Shown here one piece after another: positions 25,767-35,753 of a DNA stretch of 64,000 nucleotides. Below the pieces are notes generated by a model. It saw nothing but the letters and a program-made list of their open reading frames with translations. It ran no database searches and was not told the DNA's origin. Within the stretch, counting starts at the first letter, position 1. Each line of letters opens with the position of its first letter. The position numbers were made by a program, and so were the translations under genes. This DNA comes from an uncultured Methanobacteriaceae archaeon (GTDB lineage Archaea > Methanobacteriota > Methanobacteria > Methanobacteriales > Methanobacteriaceae), in NCBI GenBank assembly GCA_947259185.1, contig CAMYKT010000003.1, positions 1 through 64,000 of the forward strand, written 5' to 3'.

Positions 25767-27002
25767 TTAAAAGGATAATTCAGATATCCTTTCCATAGCT
25801 TTTTTGGTATTTTCCATGGTGTTAAATGCAGTTATCCTGAGATAACCTTCCCCACTTGGACCAAAACCTGCACCCGGAGTCCCTACAACGTGGGCTTTGT
25901 TCAGGAGTAAGTCAAAGAAATCCCATGAATCCATACCTTCCGGGGTTTTAATCCAGATGTAAGGGGAGTTAATTCCACCATAAACATTCAAACCTATTTT
26001 TTCCAAACTCTCCCTGATAATCCGGGCGTTTTCCATGTAATAGGCAATGTATTCATTTATTTGAGACTGTCCTTCCGGAGTGTATACTGCTTCTGCTGCT
26101 CGCTGAATAGGATAGGAGACCCCATTAAATTTAGTGGTTTGCCTGCGGTTCCATAGTGGATTAACCAGATGCAGGTTACCTTCATTATCCTGGGCCTTTA
26201 ATTCTTTAGGTACCACAGTATATGCACAACGTGTACCAGTAAATCCTGCGTTTTTAGAAAAACTGCGGAATTCTATGGCAACTTCCCGGGCACCATCAAT
26301 CTCATAGATGCTGTGTGGAATATCATCTTCCTGGATGTAAGCTTCATAAGCAGCATCAAACAGGATTATGGATTTATTTTCCCGGGCATAATTTACCCAT
26401 TTAGCCATCTGCTCATGATTCAGGGTGGTTCCGGTGGGATTATTAGGTAAACACAGGTAAATCAAATCAACTGGCTGTTTGGGTAGTTCCGGAACAAAAT
26501 CATTTTCAGCGGTACAGGGCAAATATACTAATTTTTCATAGCGCCCTCCAGAATCAATAGGTCCGGTCCGGCCAGCCATAACATTGGTTTCTACATAGAC
26601 TGGATAGACGGGATCAGTGACTGCTACCACATTATCCCGACCAAAAATTTCCTGAATATTACCTGTATCGCACTTGGCACCATCACTTATAAAAACTTCA
26701 TCTTCAGAAAGTTCTATTCCCCGGGAAAGATAATCATTTTCAATTATTTTATGGATTAAGAATGAATATCCCTGTTCTGGCCCATAACCTCGGAAGGTTT
26801 CTGGTTTACCCATTTCATCAACTGCGTTTTTAAATTCTTCCACCACAGCAGGGGGGAGTGGTTTGGTTACATCACCAATACCCATCCTTATTATTTCTGC
26901 TTTTGGGTTTTCTTCCTGGTATTTATTTACTCTCTGGGCAATTTCAGCGAATATATAACTACTTTTAAGTAATAAATAGTTTTCATTTATTTTTACTACC
27001 AT
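25767..27002 (-). CDS. dapL: LL-diaminopimelate aminotransferase
   Basis: DapL converts tetrahydrodipicolinate directly to LL-diaminopimelate, the short lysine route used by Methanobacteriales. The 411-residue length is exactly the family's. The start matches (NYLLLKSSYIFAEIAQRV), with IRMGIGDVTKPLPPAVVE near 40, YLCLPNNPTGTTL near 185, and the PLP lysine in EFRSFSKNAGFTGTR near 245. ATG 27002 follows AGAAGGT. It lies 30 bases downstream of gltX on the same strand. The gene may be the last of the long minus-strand run. Confidence 0.95.
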   Translation of the reverse strand: MVVKINENYLLLKSSYIFAEIAQRVNKYQEENPKAEIIRMGIGDVTKPLPPAVVEEFKNAVDEMGKPETFRGYGPEQGYSFLIHKIIENDYLSRGIELSEDEVFISDGAKCDTGNIQEIFGRDNVVAVTDPVYPVYVETNVMAGRTGPIDSGGRYEKLVYLPCTAENDFVPELPKQPVDLIYLCLPNNPTGTTLNHEQMAKWVNYARENKSIILFDAAYEAYIQEDDIPHSIYEIDGAREVAIEFRSFSKNAGFTGTRCAYTVVPKELKAQDNEGNLHLVNPLWNRRQTTKFNGVSYPIQRAAEAVYTPEGQSQINEYIAYYMENARIIRESLEKIGLNVYGGINSPYIWIKTPEGMDSWDFFDLLLNKAHVVGTPGAGFGPSGEGYLRITAFNTMENTKKAMERISELSF

Positions 27003-27034
27003 GGTTACTACCTTCTATTTTTTTCCATTAATAA

Positions 27035-28708
27035 TCAGGGGTGGGCGTAATAGAATATTAATTTATCATTACTTATCTCATCAAGCCGGGCAAATCCAAA
27101 TCTTTCCATTTGAACCACCTCACCCTCGGTTAATTTATCACAATCAGGTTCAGCCCATCCTTTTATGATGCTGGCATCCGGCATTACCACTTCGGTGGAG
27201 ATATTACTATCAGAAGGCACCCATTGTACAATCTGGGCCTTCAAGGCTCGAGCTTCATCAAAGGTGTGGCTATGATAATCAACTTTACCATTTTCCACCT
27301 TCACATTTACTGCATCCATTAACCGTAGTATTTGATCTTGTTCTAAATCATCCGGATTAAGATAAACCATTCCCGTGAATGGGATTTTTCGGTAACCTCT
27401 TTTTAAAAAATCAGGATGCAGTGGTCTTTCCACCACCCCTAAGACTTCTTCCGGTACATTTTTAATATGTACTTCCTGTGCATCTCCTACAAAGAAGTAA
27501 CGGTTGGATTTTTCTTCCAGGATGTTGCGATTCAATCCATAAATCTTTTTCCAGCTGATTATAGAATCAGATATTTTAACCCCTATTTCTTGCATCAATT
27601 CTTTTATAGACTGGGAATTTATACCCCTTCGGGCTATAGCCCTAATGGTACCTAGACGAGGATCGTCCCATCCAGAATATATTCCATCATCAATTCCTTG
27701 CCTTGCTTGAGAAGTACTAAGAGCCACGTCATCCATTTTTAACCGCCCATAATGTATAAAAGCCGGTACTTCCCATCCCATGTGATCATAAAGGTACTTT
27801 TGTTTTTCAGAATTGGCCAGGTGATCTTTGCCCCTTAAAACATGAGTTATACTCATCAAATGGTCATCAACTGCCACCGAGAAGTTCATCATAGGATAAA
27901 TTTTATAAAGTGTCCCGGTACGGGGGTGCTCTTCTTCCACCACCCTCATAGCTACCCAATCTCTTATGGCCGGATTTTTATGAGCAATATCTGTTTTTAT
28001 TCTTAATACGGCTTCACCTTCAGCCATGGTCTCCATTTGACCCCATTTGAGTAAATTTTCCTCCACACTTAACTCCCGGCAGGGGCAGGGAATTGAATTA
28101 TCTTTCAATTTCTTAAATTCTCCCCCCGGGCAGTTACACATATAAGCAGCACCTTTATTTATGAGTTTTTCGGCATAGTCATAATAAATGGGAATCCTAT
28201 CGCTCTGGATGAATGTTTCTTGATATTCAACCCCCAGCCAGTTTAGATCTTCACTTATCATTTGGTAAGCATTCGGATCAACCCGGCGGGGATCAGTATC
28301 TTCTATCCTTAAAATCAGTTTTCCCTGGTATCTATTTACATATTCACTATTTAAAACAGCTGCCCGGGCATGCCCTATATGTAAGGGGCCACTGGGGTTA
28401 GGTGCAAACCTTAAAACAACACCCTTGTGTGGTTGGGGAAGGTCAATCAATCCTTTTTGTTCCACCTTCTTTTTTTCTTCAATTTTACCCCCAATTTTTT
28501 CCAGTTCCAGTGTTTGATGTTTTAGATCCATAGAATTGACTTTATCTAAAACTGTTCGGGTAATTTCTGCAATTTTTTTAGCCTCTTTTCTTAAATCTGG
28601 CTGGGAACTCATTATGGACCCTATTACAGCACCGGGGTTGGCTTTTCCCTTATGTTTAATTGCATTTATGAGGGCGTGTTCATATACCACCCTTTCCATA
28701 TTGCTCAT
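27035..28708 (-). CDS. gltX: Glutamyl-tRNA synthetase (non-discriminating, archaeal)
   Basis: The 557-residue protein has a Rossmann domain with the HIGH motif in PSGPLHIGHARAAV (near residue 110), a matching ALSTSQARQGI (the KMSK-like motif, near 332), and the archaeal C-terminal beta domain. Archaeal GluRS lacks the bacterial alpha-cage. It loads glutamate on tRNA-Glu and mischarges tRNA-Gln for GatDE. A Cys-rich insert (CNCPGGEF ... CPC) near 193-212 may bind zinc. ATG 28708 follows AGGTGAT. Confidence 0.95.
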   Translation of the reverse strand: MSNMERVVYEHALINAIKHKGKANPGAVIGSIMSSQPDLRKEAKKIAEITRTVLDKVNSMDLKHQTLELEKIGGKIEEKKKVEQKGLIDLPQPHKGVVLRFAPNPSGPLHIGHARAAVLNSEYVNRYQGKLILRIEDTDPRRVDPNAYQMISEDLNWLGVEYQETFIQSDRIPIYYDYAEKLINKGAAYMCNCPGGEFKKLKDNSIPCPCRELSVEENLLKWGQMETMAEGEAVLRIKTDIAHKNPAIRDWVAMRVVEEEHPRTGTLYKIYPMMNFSVAVDDHLMSITHVLRGKDHLANSEKQKYLYDHMGWEVPAFIHYGRLKMDDVALSTSQARQGIDDGIYSGWDDPRLGTIRAIARRGINSQSIKELMQEIGVKISDSIISWKKIYGLNRNILEEKSNRYFFVGDAQEVHIKNVPEEVLGVVERPLHPDFLKRGYRKIPFTGMVYLNPDDLEQDQILRLMDAVNVKVENGKVDYHSHTFDEARALKAQIVQWVPSDSNISTEVVMPDASIIKGWAEPDCDKLTEGEVVQMERFGFARLDEISNDKLIFYYAHP

Positions 28709-28744
28709 ACAAAATCACCTGATTATAAAAAAATTAAATATTAA

Positions 28745-29731
28745 TTAATTTTGTCTTTCCAGAACATAATCTGCCAGTAAGATTAAAGCATCTTTAGCTT
28801 CAGAGTCATCGAAAATATCAAGTAGTTCTTTGGCTTTTCTCACGTTATCCAGAGCAACTTTATGAGTATATTGCAAGGAACCATATTTCTCGAAGATAGC
28901 TATTGCTTCACCTACTCCATCTGGATTTTTTTCCTTAAGGATGGAGATTAGTTTTTCTTTATCCTCTGGTGAAGCTTTTTCCAGAGCCTTGACCACCATT
29001 AAAGTCATTTTGCCCTCAACAATATCACTTCCCACTGGTTTTCCCAGGGATTTTTCATCACTTACCACATCCAGATAGTCATCCTGGATCTGGAATGCCA
29101 GTCCAATGAGTTTACCATACTCTTCCAGAGCAGCTACTTCTTCAGGGTTCCCCCCGCCAATTATAGCCCCGCCTTTGGTGGCAGCAGCAATAAGGGCCGC
29201 GGTTTTTTTATAAATCATATTCATGTATTCTGCTTCACTTACCTCAAATTTTCCTTCAAAACTCATGTCGCAGGCCTGACCTTCGCAGATTTTAATACAA
29301 GAATCAACCACAGTATCTAAAGCTTTTATGACTCTTTTATAGGAAGCGTCATCTAACTGAGTCCTTATAACTGTTTCAAAAGCCTTGGAAAAAAGGGTAT
29401 CTCCGGCCAGTATGGCCATAGGTTCCCCCCATATTACATGAACCGATGATTTACCCCTCCTCATATCATCTTTATCCATTATATCATCATGGATAAGTGA
29501 AAAAGTATGTATAAGTTCTATAGCAGCAGCAGTTTTAAGGGCATGTTCTGCTTTTCCCCCTACAACTTCACAACTAAGTACTGCCAGTGCAGGCCTTATT
29601 TTTTTCCCACCAGCTTTTATAAGATGATTTGAAGACTCATGAAGACTAAGAGGAGTGATAGTAGATAATGCTTCCTCAATTTCGTGGTCTATACTTTCTG
29701 AATATTTTTTTAAAATTTCCATAACTTCCAT
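28745..29731 (-). CDS. idsA: Geranylgeranyl/farnesyl diphosphate synthase
   Basis: A trans-prenyltransferase of 328 residues. The two aspartate-rich motifs are SLIHDDIMDKDDMRRG (near 82) and FQIQDDYLDV (near 216). The second is typical and the first has the DDxxD core plus a second DD. It makes the C15 or C20 chains for archaeal lipids. The start is ATG 29731 with GGAGGGG upstream, overlapping the stop of the RNase J gene by one base (TGATG), so translation is coupled. It is downstream of the mevalonate genes, an arrangement known in Methanobacteriales. Confidence 0.95.
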   Translation of the reverse strand: MEVMEILKKYSESIDHEIEEALSTITPLSLHESSNHLIKAGGKKIRPALAVLSCEVVGGKAEHALKTAAAIELIHTFSLIHDDIMDKDDMRRGKSSVHVIWGEPMAILAGDTLFSKAFETVIRTQLDDASYKRVIKALDTVVDSCIKICEGQACDMSFEGKFEVSEAEYMNMIYKKTAALIAAATKGGAIIGGGNPEEVAALEEYGKLIGLAFQIQDDYLDVVSDEKSLGKPVGSDIVEGKMTLMVVKALEKASPEDKEKLISILKEKNPDGVGEAIAIFEKYGSLQYTHKVALDNVRKAKELLDIFDDSEAKDALILLADYVLERQN

Positions 29732-31080
29732 CAAACCCCTCCATTAAAAACCTGAGCCTGGCCATTTCTTAAGACATGAACATCATTACCCAGTTTATAT
29801 CCTTCTTCTTCCACCAGTTCTGCATATGCTCCCAGCATATTCAAATCACCATGGGCCGGTATAATATGCATGGGATTAAGCATTCTTATAAAGTCCCTAT
29901 GATCTTCTTTGCCAGCGTGCCCTGAGACATGGGCATTGGTATATATCCTGGCTCCACTGGATACCATTCTCCGCTCCATCAGATTTCGGTTGGCGAAATT
30001 TACAGGACTGGGAATTATCGGTGCTGAGATTATCACATTATCACCTCTTTGAATATTGAATTGAGTTTTAGCATTTGCTATTCTTGGTAAAAGAGCATCT
30101 ACTTCACCTTGATGGCCAGTAGTAACCAGCAAGTATTCCTCCCTTTTATCTTCTGCTCTGGAGAGTGCTTTATTGACTGATTTAGGGCTTCCATACATAC
30201 TTGCATTTTTTGGAAGTTTCAAAATACCCATGGATTCGGCCAGACTACAGTAACGTTCCATAGAACGGCCCAGAAGCATTAATTTACGATCGCTGTATTT
30301 AGCAATGTCACTTATGGCCTGAATACGTTCAATATGAGAAGAAAAGGTGGTTACAATCATTCCTTCTTTTTCCTGTAGAGGGCCTTTCATAACATCTTCC
30401 AGGACTATCTTGGCCACCTTTTCAGAATGAGTTTTAACTTCCTCTTTTTCTGTTGCCCGGGTGGTTTCTACAATGAGGGCCAGGACCCCCTTTTTACCCA
30501 GTTCTTTCAATCGGTTATAGTCCGGGGGAGGAGAAATCTTCTGATGATTATCAAATTTAAAGTCAAGGGCATAAACTATTATTCCCTCGGAAGTATGTAA
30601 AGCAGCAATCACCGCATGAGGAATACTATGAGTAGAGTTAATAAATTCCAGGGTAATATCAGGAGATATCTGACATTTTTCTCCGGGTTTGAGTGATTGA
30701 AGGGGATTGGAAACCTTAAATTTTTTTTCTCCTTTTAGGGTACTTTCAATAAGAGCCAGCGTGTAGGGTGTGGCAATGATAGGGGCCCCATATCTATGGG
30801 CCAACTTAGCCACTGCACCTATATGATCCAGGTGCCCGTGGGTAAATACAATGGCCCGTACCTTACCACCCACATCTTTCATTATAGTATCGTCAGGTAT
30901 AATCCCTTTTTCAATTAAATCCAGGCTATGCATTCGTGAGATATCAGTATCCTCATGGATATGTAATCTATCCAGGTGAATGCCCATATCGAATATGATG
31001 ACATCATCACCCACCCGAACTGCAGACATGTTTTTTCCAACTTCCTCATATCCACCCATGGCAATAACTTCCACACTCAA
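29731..31080 (-). CDS. rnj: RNase J-family beta-CASP exonuclease
   Basis: A 449-residue metallo-beta-lactamase/beta-CASP nuclease. The metal-binding site is HGHLDHIGAV (near 75), and the beta-CASP part has SGHAGKEDHRDF (near 380) and MHIIPAHGDL (near 395). Archaeal RNase J proteins are 5'-3' exonucleases acting on mRNA. TTG 31080 is the probable start, eight bases after GGAGG; GTG 31074 is possible. It sits in the isoprenoid operon between fni and idsA, with 2 bases and a 1-base overlap. Confidence 0.92.
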   Translation of the reverse strand: MSVEVIAMGGYEEVGKNMSAVRVGDDVIIFDMGIHLDRLHIHEDTDISRMHSLDLIEKGIIPDDTIMKDVGGKVRAIVFTHGHLDHIGAVAKLAHRYGAPIIATPYTLALIESTLKGEKKFKVSNPLQSLKPGEKCQISPDITLEFINSTHSIPHAVIAALHTSEGIIVYALDFKFDNHQKISPPPDYNRLKELGKKGVLALIVETTRATEKEEVKTHSEKVAKIVLEDVMKGPLQEKEGMIVTTFSSHIERIQAISDIAKYSDRKLMLLGRSMERYCSLAESMGILKLPKNASMYGSPKSVNKALSRAEDKREEYLLVTTGHQGEVDALLPRIANAKTQFNIQRGDNVIISAPIIPSPVNFANRNLMERRMVSSGARIYTNAHVSGHAGKEDHRDFIRMLNPMHIIPAHGDLNMLGAYAELVEEEGYKLGNDVHVLRNGQAQVFNGGV

Positions 31081-31082
31081 AA

Positions 31083-32135
31083 TTATAACCTCCTTGCATA
31101 ATTTTCAGTATTAAATCCTCTCTCCTTGAGCCATTCTCTAGTTTTGCCCCGGATAACTAAACTTGAATTTTGAAGTTCCTCTAAATTAGAAGCCCCTGCC
31201 AGGAACATAGCGGATTTTAAGGATTCCTGAAACCTTTCAATTACCTTAATTACTTCCTTATATCCCATATATGCCTCTTTTAAAACAGGTAAGGCAATTC
31301 CAACTCCATCTGCACCTAACGCTATAGCTTTGGCAGCATCAAGACCACTTCTTATTCCCCCAGATGATATAACTTGAATATTGACTGATTGGCATACTTC
31401 AACGGTGCTTATTGCAGTAGGTATACCCCAGTCCCAGTAAAGTTCCCCCAGATAGCTATCATCTGCCCGGTATGTTTCTACTGCTGCCCAGCTGGTTCCT
31501 CCAGAACCTGCCACATCAATAGCATCAATACCTTTGCCCTCCAGAATAATAGCATCTTCTTGTGAAATACCAGTTCCAGTTTCTTTAACAACCACCGGCA
31601 CATCCACTGTTTTTACAATTTCTCCAATAGATTTAGCATAACCCCTTGCATCAAGATCCCCTTCTGGTTGTATGGATTCCTGTAATGGATTTAAATGAAC
31701 CGCCAGGGCATCAGCATCAATCATTTCCACTGCTTGAGGTGCATATTCTATTTGAGGTGCTCCAATATTGCCTATTAAAAGCGCAGAAGGTGCTTCTTCC
31801 CGGGCTATGGTATAGGTGGAGCTGAGTTCAGGATTTTCAACAGCAGCCCTCTGGCTTCCCACACCCATACCAATACCCATTTTTTCTGCGGCACGGGCTA
31901 ATTCCCGGTTAATGGCCAGAGCAGCAGGATGTCCCCCTGTAATCGCAGATAGAATTATGGGTGATTGTAGTTCTTTTCCTAAAATTTCAGTAGATATATC
32001 GATTTCTTTCTTATTTACTTCACCTAAAGCTCTGTGAATAAGTTCTACATCCTCAAAGCCGGTGGTTTTGTTCTTATACTGAACATCACAATGTGCGCAT
32101 AGCAGTAAATGTTCTAATTTTCGATTGGAAATCAT
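31083..32135 (-). CDS. fni: Type 2 isopentenyl-diphosphate isomerase
   Basis: Isomerises IPP to DMAPP with FMN and NADPH. The 350-residue TIM-barrel protein shows NRKLEHLLLCAHCDV at the start, GMGVGSQRAAVENPE near 92, VVVKETGTGIS near 187, VAGSGGTSWAAVE near 211 and ISSGGIRSGLDAAKAI near 256. DMAPP formed here primes the IdsA reaction. The gene is two bases from the RNase J gene. The ATG follows AAAGGGC. Confidence 0.95.
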   Translation of the reverse strand: MISNRKLEHLLLCAHCDVQYKNKTTGFEDVELIHRALGEVNKKEIDISTEILGKELQSPIILSAITGGHPAALAINRELARAAEKMGIGMGVGSQRAAVENPELSSTYTIAREEAPSALLIGNIGAPQIEYAPQAVEMIDADALAVHLNPLQESIQPEGDLDARGYAKSIGEIVKTVDVPVVVKETGTGISQEDAIILEGKGIDAIDVAGSGGTSWAAVETYRADDSYLGELYWDWGIPTAISTVEVCQSVNIQVISSGGIRSGLDAAKAIALGADGVGIALPVLKEAYMGYKEVIKVIERFQESLKSAMFLAGASNLEELQNSSLVIRGKTREWLKERGFNTENYARRL

Positions 32136-32202
32136 GTTAACGCCCTTTAATAATTTAATGGATCAGGTCCAATATCTTCTATTTACAATAAAAGCCCTGT
32201 TT

Positions 32203-32997
32203 TTATTTTTTAATAACTGTACCCTGTACTTTTTTACCCTTAAGGGCTTCTTCAATTAAGTTATTGCACCCGGCATTGATAATTTCTGATTCAATACCAA
32301 GTTGGGCCAGTTTTAATAATTCTTCAAGTTTACCTATCATTCCGCCAGTTACATCCACCGTGGTGGTTGCATCATGAGAATCCAGTTCCTGAAGGGAGGA
32401 AAGGGTTTCAATTATCCTGTGATCTTTATTTAGTTTGGGATTTTTATTGAATACTCCATCAACATCGGTTCCCAAAATCACTCTCTCTGGAAGTAGATTT
32501 TTCGCCAGATAAGATACAATCTGGTCCCCTGAAACCACCGCCATTTGGATAGAGGGGTCCTCATCTAAAACCACATCCCCATAGATAACCGGTACAAAGC
32601 CTTTTTTCAGATAATTATCTATTATACTTATATCTGCTTTATTTATTCGTTTATTTTCAGTGGTGATAAAAGAAGAAGGTTGAATAGAAATAGCAGGCAC
32701 ACCTTGCTCTCTTAAAGCATCACATACTATAGAATTGAGTTTTTTCACCCAGGACTGAGTAATAGAAAATCCCATTCTTTTTTTCTGAAATTCTTCGTCT
32801 GAAGAAAATGGTTTTCCAATGGAGTATTTTCTGGCAAAAGGGTGGCCATATGATCCTGCTCCATGTACAATAATTAAATTAGATGTATTTGATTTTTTTA
32901 TTTCTCCTGCAATCCTATTTAAATGATTGTAATTTACAGTAGGTTCTTTTGCAGCCTTATCGGTAATTATACTTCCGCCTAACTTTAATATTATCAT
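32203..32997 (-). CDS. ipk: Isopentenyl phosphate kinase
   Basis: Phosphorylates isopentenyl phosphate to IPP, the last step of the archaeal (modified) mevalonate pathway. The amino-acid kinase fold begins IILKLGGSIITDKAA; the substrate-binding loop is VHGAGSYGHPFARKY near 53 with the catalytic His as in the well-studied M. thermautotrophicus enzyme. TDVDGVFNKNPKL is the nucleotide-binding loop near 180. The gene is between fni and mvk on the same strand (gaps of 67 and 17 bases), and has an AAGGTG site. Confidence 0.95.
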   Translation of the reverse strand: MIILKLGGSIITDKAAKEPTVNYNHLNRIAGEIKKSNTSNLIIVHGAGSYGHPFARKYSIGKPFSSDEEFQKKRMGFSITQSWVKKLNSIVCDALREQGVPAISIQPSSFITTENKRINKADISIIDNYLKKGFVPVIYGDVVLDEDPSIQMAVVSGDQIVSYLAKNLLPERVILGTDVDGVFNKNPKLNKDHRIIETLSSLQELDSHDATTTVDVTGGMIGKLEELLKLAQLGIESEIINAGCNNLIEEALKGKKVQGTVIKK

Positions 32998-33014
32998 AAA
33001 GGCACCTTTATTTA

Positions 33015-33977
33015 TTAATGGTGAATTATAACTCCTTTTTTTGAAAAATCCGCATTAATTGCACTATCTGTTTTTTGAAGGATGCGGAGTACTTCCTCTA
33101 CTTTACCCGGGCAAAAGGCAATAATACTTCCCCCGCCCCCTGCACCTGTAATTTTAGAGCCCATTGCACCACATTTACGTGCATTAAAAATCATCCGGGA
33201 GAGTTCAGGAGTATTTACTCCCATAGAGTCCAATAATCCTTGATTTATATTCATTAATTCACCAAAGTAGTCTTTATCCAGATTATCCTCTGAAAGTAAT
33301 TTCAGAGCCTGGCGGGTAATGCTCCCCACCGATTCAATAATCGGGTCCATTATTTGGGGGAATCTTTCCCTTCTTTTTCTAACAGAATCCACCATTTCAC
33401 CAGTATTACCCCGGTAAGAAGTATAACCCAGAATTAGAGAATTATCCAGATGGACCGGGAGGGAGGATATTTCTGAATTCTCATCTAAATAAACCAGACC
33501 GCCATGAGTACTAACTGCTGTATCCATTGGGCTGGCTGCACCTTGAACCATTAATTCAACTTCATGGGCCTTTTTAGCTAAATTAGAAATATTAATATTT
33601 TTTTGATGTAAATTAAATGCTGCTGCAAGTGTAGCAGTGGTCACAGCAGCTGAAGAACCCAGCCCCGCACCTACAGGCATTTCCATGGTAAGTTCAATAT
33701 CCAGCGGGGATCCATCATGACCCAGAGACAGGGCACCTATAATATAATTGATAATCCCTTTTTTTCGATTTTTAAGAAAATCTATGCCTCCAGATAAATC
33801 AAAACTAGCTTCAAAATTTAAATCTGTAGATTTTATAGTGGATTTTTTCCCTGAACTTTTTTTAAGAGAAATATATGCTCTTTTGTCAACGGCAAAGGCC
33901 AGGGCAGGCTGTCCAAAAACAACTGCATGTTCCCCAAAAAGAATTGCTTTACCTGGTGCAGATGCCTTTGATTCCAT
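33015..33977 (-). CDS. mvk: Mevalonate kinase
   Basis: A 320-residue GHMP kinase. It shows APGKAILFGEHAVVFGQPAL at the start, the ATP-binding PVGAGLGSSAAV near 101-112, and GAGGGGSIIAFC near 275. It makes mevalonate-5-phosphate. The order mvk, ipk, fni, rnj, idsA is the isoprenoid operon of Methanobacteriales; decarboxylase and the upstream enzymes are not in the window. ATG 33977 follows AAGGTGAT. Confidence 0.95.
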   Translation of the reverse strand: MESKASAPGKAILFGEHAVVFGQPALAFAVDKRAYISLKKSSGKKSTIKSTDLNFEASFDLSGGIDFLKNRKKGIINYIIGALSLGHDGSPLDIELTMEMPVGAGLGSSAAVTTATLAAAFNLHQKNINISNLAKKAHEVELMVQGAASPMDTAVSTHGGLVYLDENSEISSLPVHLDNSLILGYTSYRGNTGEMVDSVRKRRERFPQIMDPIIESVGSITRQALKLLSEDNLDKDYFGELMNINQGLLDSMGVNTPELSRMIFNARKCGAMGSKITGAGGGGSIIAFCPGKVEEVLRILQKTDSAINADFSKKGVIIHH

Positions 33978-34103
33978 ATAATCACCTTTCTTTTTAGCCT
34001 TCTATGACTTAAAATAATTTAATGAGGATAAAATTTGTTACTTAAGTGGTTAGTACAATCTAAGCCACCTTGCCCCCATAGTAAAACAAATCAGGGTTTA
34101 AAT

Positions 34104-34943
34104 TCATTTAAATAATAGAGAACCATAACCCACAACAGAACTATAATCTCCTGTGATATCTCCACTAGTAGCATACTTTAAGATTTCGGCACTGCTGGCC
34201 CCTAATATTTTAGAAGCTATGATAGCAGCAGCCACCGGACCATAACCACACATACTGATATTGTGCTGGCGAATTAAAGTATACATCTGGCTTTCATCTA
34301 GCCGGGCAATAGCTTCTAAAAGTAGATGGTCATTACGTGAAGCTATTTCTTGAGGCTGGTAATGAGTAAAGTCCGTGCTGGCTATGATGACTATATTTCT
34401 TTTTAGTTCCTGAGCAGCAGTGGCAATGGATTGCCCCATTTCCAGAGATGTTTCTTCGTCCTGCATCCACATTGATACCGGAACTATTTTAAAATCTGAT
34501 TCAAAGTACTGTAAAAATGGTAAATGGACTTCACAGCTATGTTCCTGAGAGTGTGCCTGGGGATTAGTATCTATGATACTGGATTTAGAAACCATAAGGC
34601 TTGCCAATTCCTGATCAATTTCTACCGAGCCCAGGGGTGTTTCCCATTCACCTTTAACCATGGCAGAAACCCCGGAGCCCCTTCCCGTATGGTTGGGACA
34701 TAAAATAACAAAAGTATCCGGGTATCCGTCTTCTATGAGTTGATAATAGGCATGGGCTGCCACTGGCCCGGAATAGACATATCCCGCGTGGGGAACAACC
34801 ATACCCCTTATATTATGTTTATTGCCCCTTACAGGTATCTTTCCCGGGCCCAAAGTATGCTGGAAGCACCATTGGATCCTTTTTTTTAGAGATGCTGGAT
34901 TGCTCTCATAGAAAAGTCCTGCCACAGCAGGTTTTCTTATCAT
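34104..34943 (-). CDS. Memo-family protein (AmmeMemoRadiSam system B)
   Basis: A 279-residue protein of the Memo/MEMO1 fold, related to class III extradiol dioxygenases. Conserved blocks are IRKPAVAGLFYESNP, VPHAGYVYSGPVAAHAYY near 50, HSCEVHLPFLQYF near 139 and STDFTHYQP near 188, which hold the metal-binding His residues. Human MEMO1 binds iron or copper. The archaeal partners AmmeR (AMMECR1) and the radical SAM enzyme are not in the window. It sits between mvk and rps2 with 60-130-base gaps. The start ATG 34943 has weak ribosome binding. Confidence 0.88.
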   Translation of the reverse strand: MIRKPAVAGLFYESNPASLKKRIQWCFQHTLGPGKIPVRGNKHNIRGMVVPHAGYVYSGPVAAHAYYQLIEDGYPDTFVILCPNHTGRGSGVSAMVKGEWETPLGSVEIDQELASLMVSKSSIIDTNPQAHSQEHSCEVHLPFLQYFESDFKIVPVSMWMQDEETSLEMGQSIATAAQELKRNIVIIASTDFTHYQPQEIASRNDHLLLEAIARLDESQMYTLIRQHNISMCGYGPVAAAIIASKILGASSAEILKYATSGDITGDYSSVVGYGSLLFK

Positions 34944-35002
34944 AAATCCACGACCTTAATATAAATTTCTTTTATGTATTGATTTATATCTTTTAAGCCG
35001 TA

Positions 35003-35599
35003 TTAAATTTTCAATTCGAATTCCGTGGCAGGAATATCCAATTCTTCATCTTCTTTAAGGATTCCTTTTTCACGGAGTAACTGTCGGGAGAGTAACCAGT
35101 AAACCAGAGCAATAGCCTTTCTACCTTTATTATTAACTGGAATTACCAGATCCACATTACCCAGCAAATTTTCAGTATCACAAAGAGCAACTACCGGTAT
35201 TCCAATTTGATTGGCTTCAATAATTGCCTGGGAATCAGATCTAGGGTCAGTAATTAAAAGCACTTTAGGTTCTATAAACTTAGCATAGTTGGGATTGGTC
35301 AGGGTTCCCGGAATAAATCTTCCAGGTATGGTTTTAGTACCAGTTACTTCACCAAATTTTCGTACTGGTGCTTGACCATATTGTCGGGTAGAAACCGCCA
35401 GTATGTCATCAGTATCATATTTTGCCAGGAATTTGGCAGCATCCATAATTCTATCATTAGTTTTTCTTACATCTAAAACATACAAACCATCGGATCTGAC
35501 CCGGTAAATATATCTTTCCATATCACTAGTTTTCTGTTGAGTTCCAATGTGCAAACCAGCTGCTAAATACTTGTCGAGTGGAATTAAAAGTTCTGACAA
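35003..35599 (-). CDS. rps2: 30S ribosomal protein S2
   Basis: The 198-residue protein matches archaeal uS2 throughout, e.g. YLAAGLHIGTQQKT, RPIGQAPVRKFG-like QYGQAPVRKFGEVTG and IPVVALCDTENLL. The start is TTG 35599, five bases after GAGGTGATAAG, because no ATG is available in frame at this position. It begins the sub-block with Memo. Upstream is a small ferredoxin gene, then enolase. Confidence 0.95.
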   Translation of the reverse strand: MSELLIPLDKYLAAGLHIGTQQKTSDMERYIYRVRSDGLYVLDVRKTNDRIMDAAKFLAKYDTDDILAVSTRQYGQAPVRKFGEVTGTKTIPGRFIPGTLTNPNYAKFIEPKVLLITDPRSDSQAIIEANQIGIPVVALCDTENLLGNVDLVIPVNNKGRKAIALVYWLLSRQLLREKGILKEDEELDIPATEFELKI

Positions 35600-35753
35600 C
35601 TTATCACCTCATTTTATATATTGTCGCCTCTTGTTTAATCTAAATAGCTTAGACAGAGTACTGATCAAATATTATTTGATTAATTTTTTTTTATGTTAAG
35701 GATATTTATTAGTCCTTAACTGAATTAGTTTATAATAGAAGAATGGAAAATGG

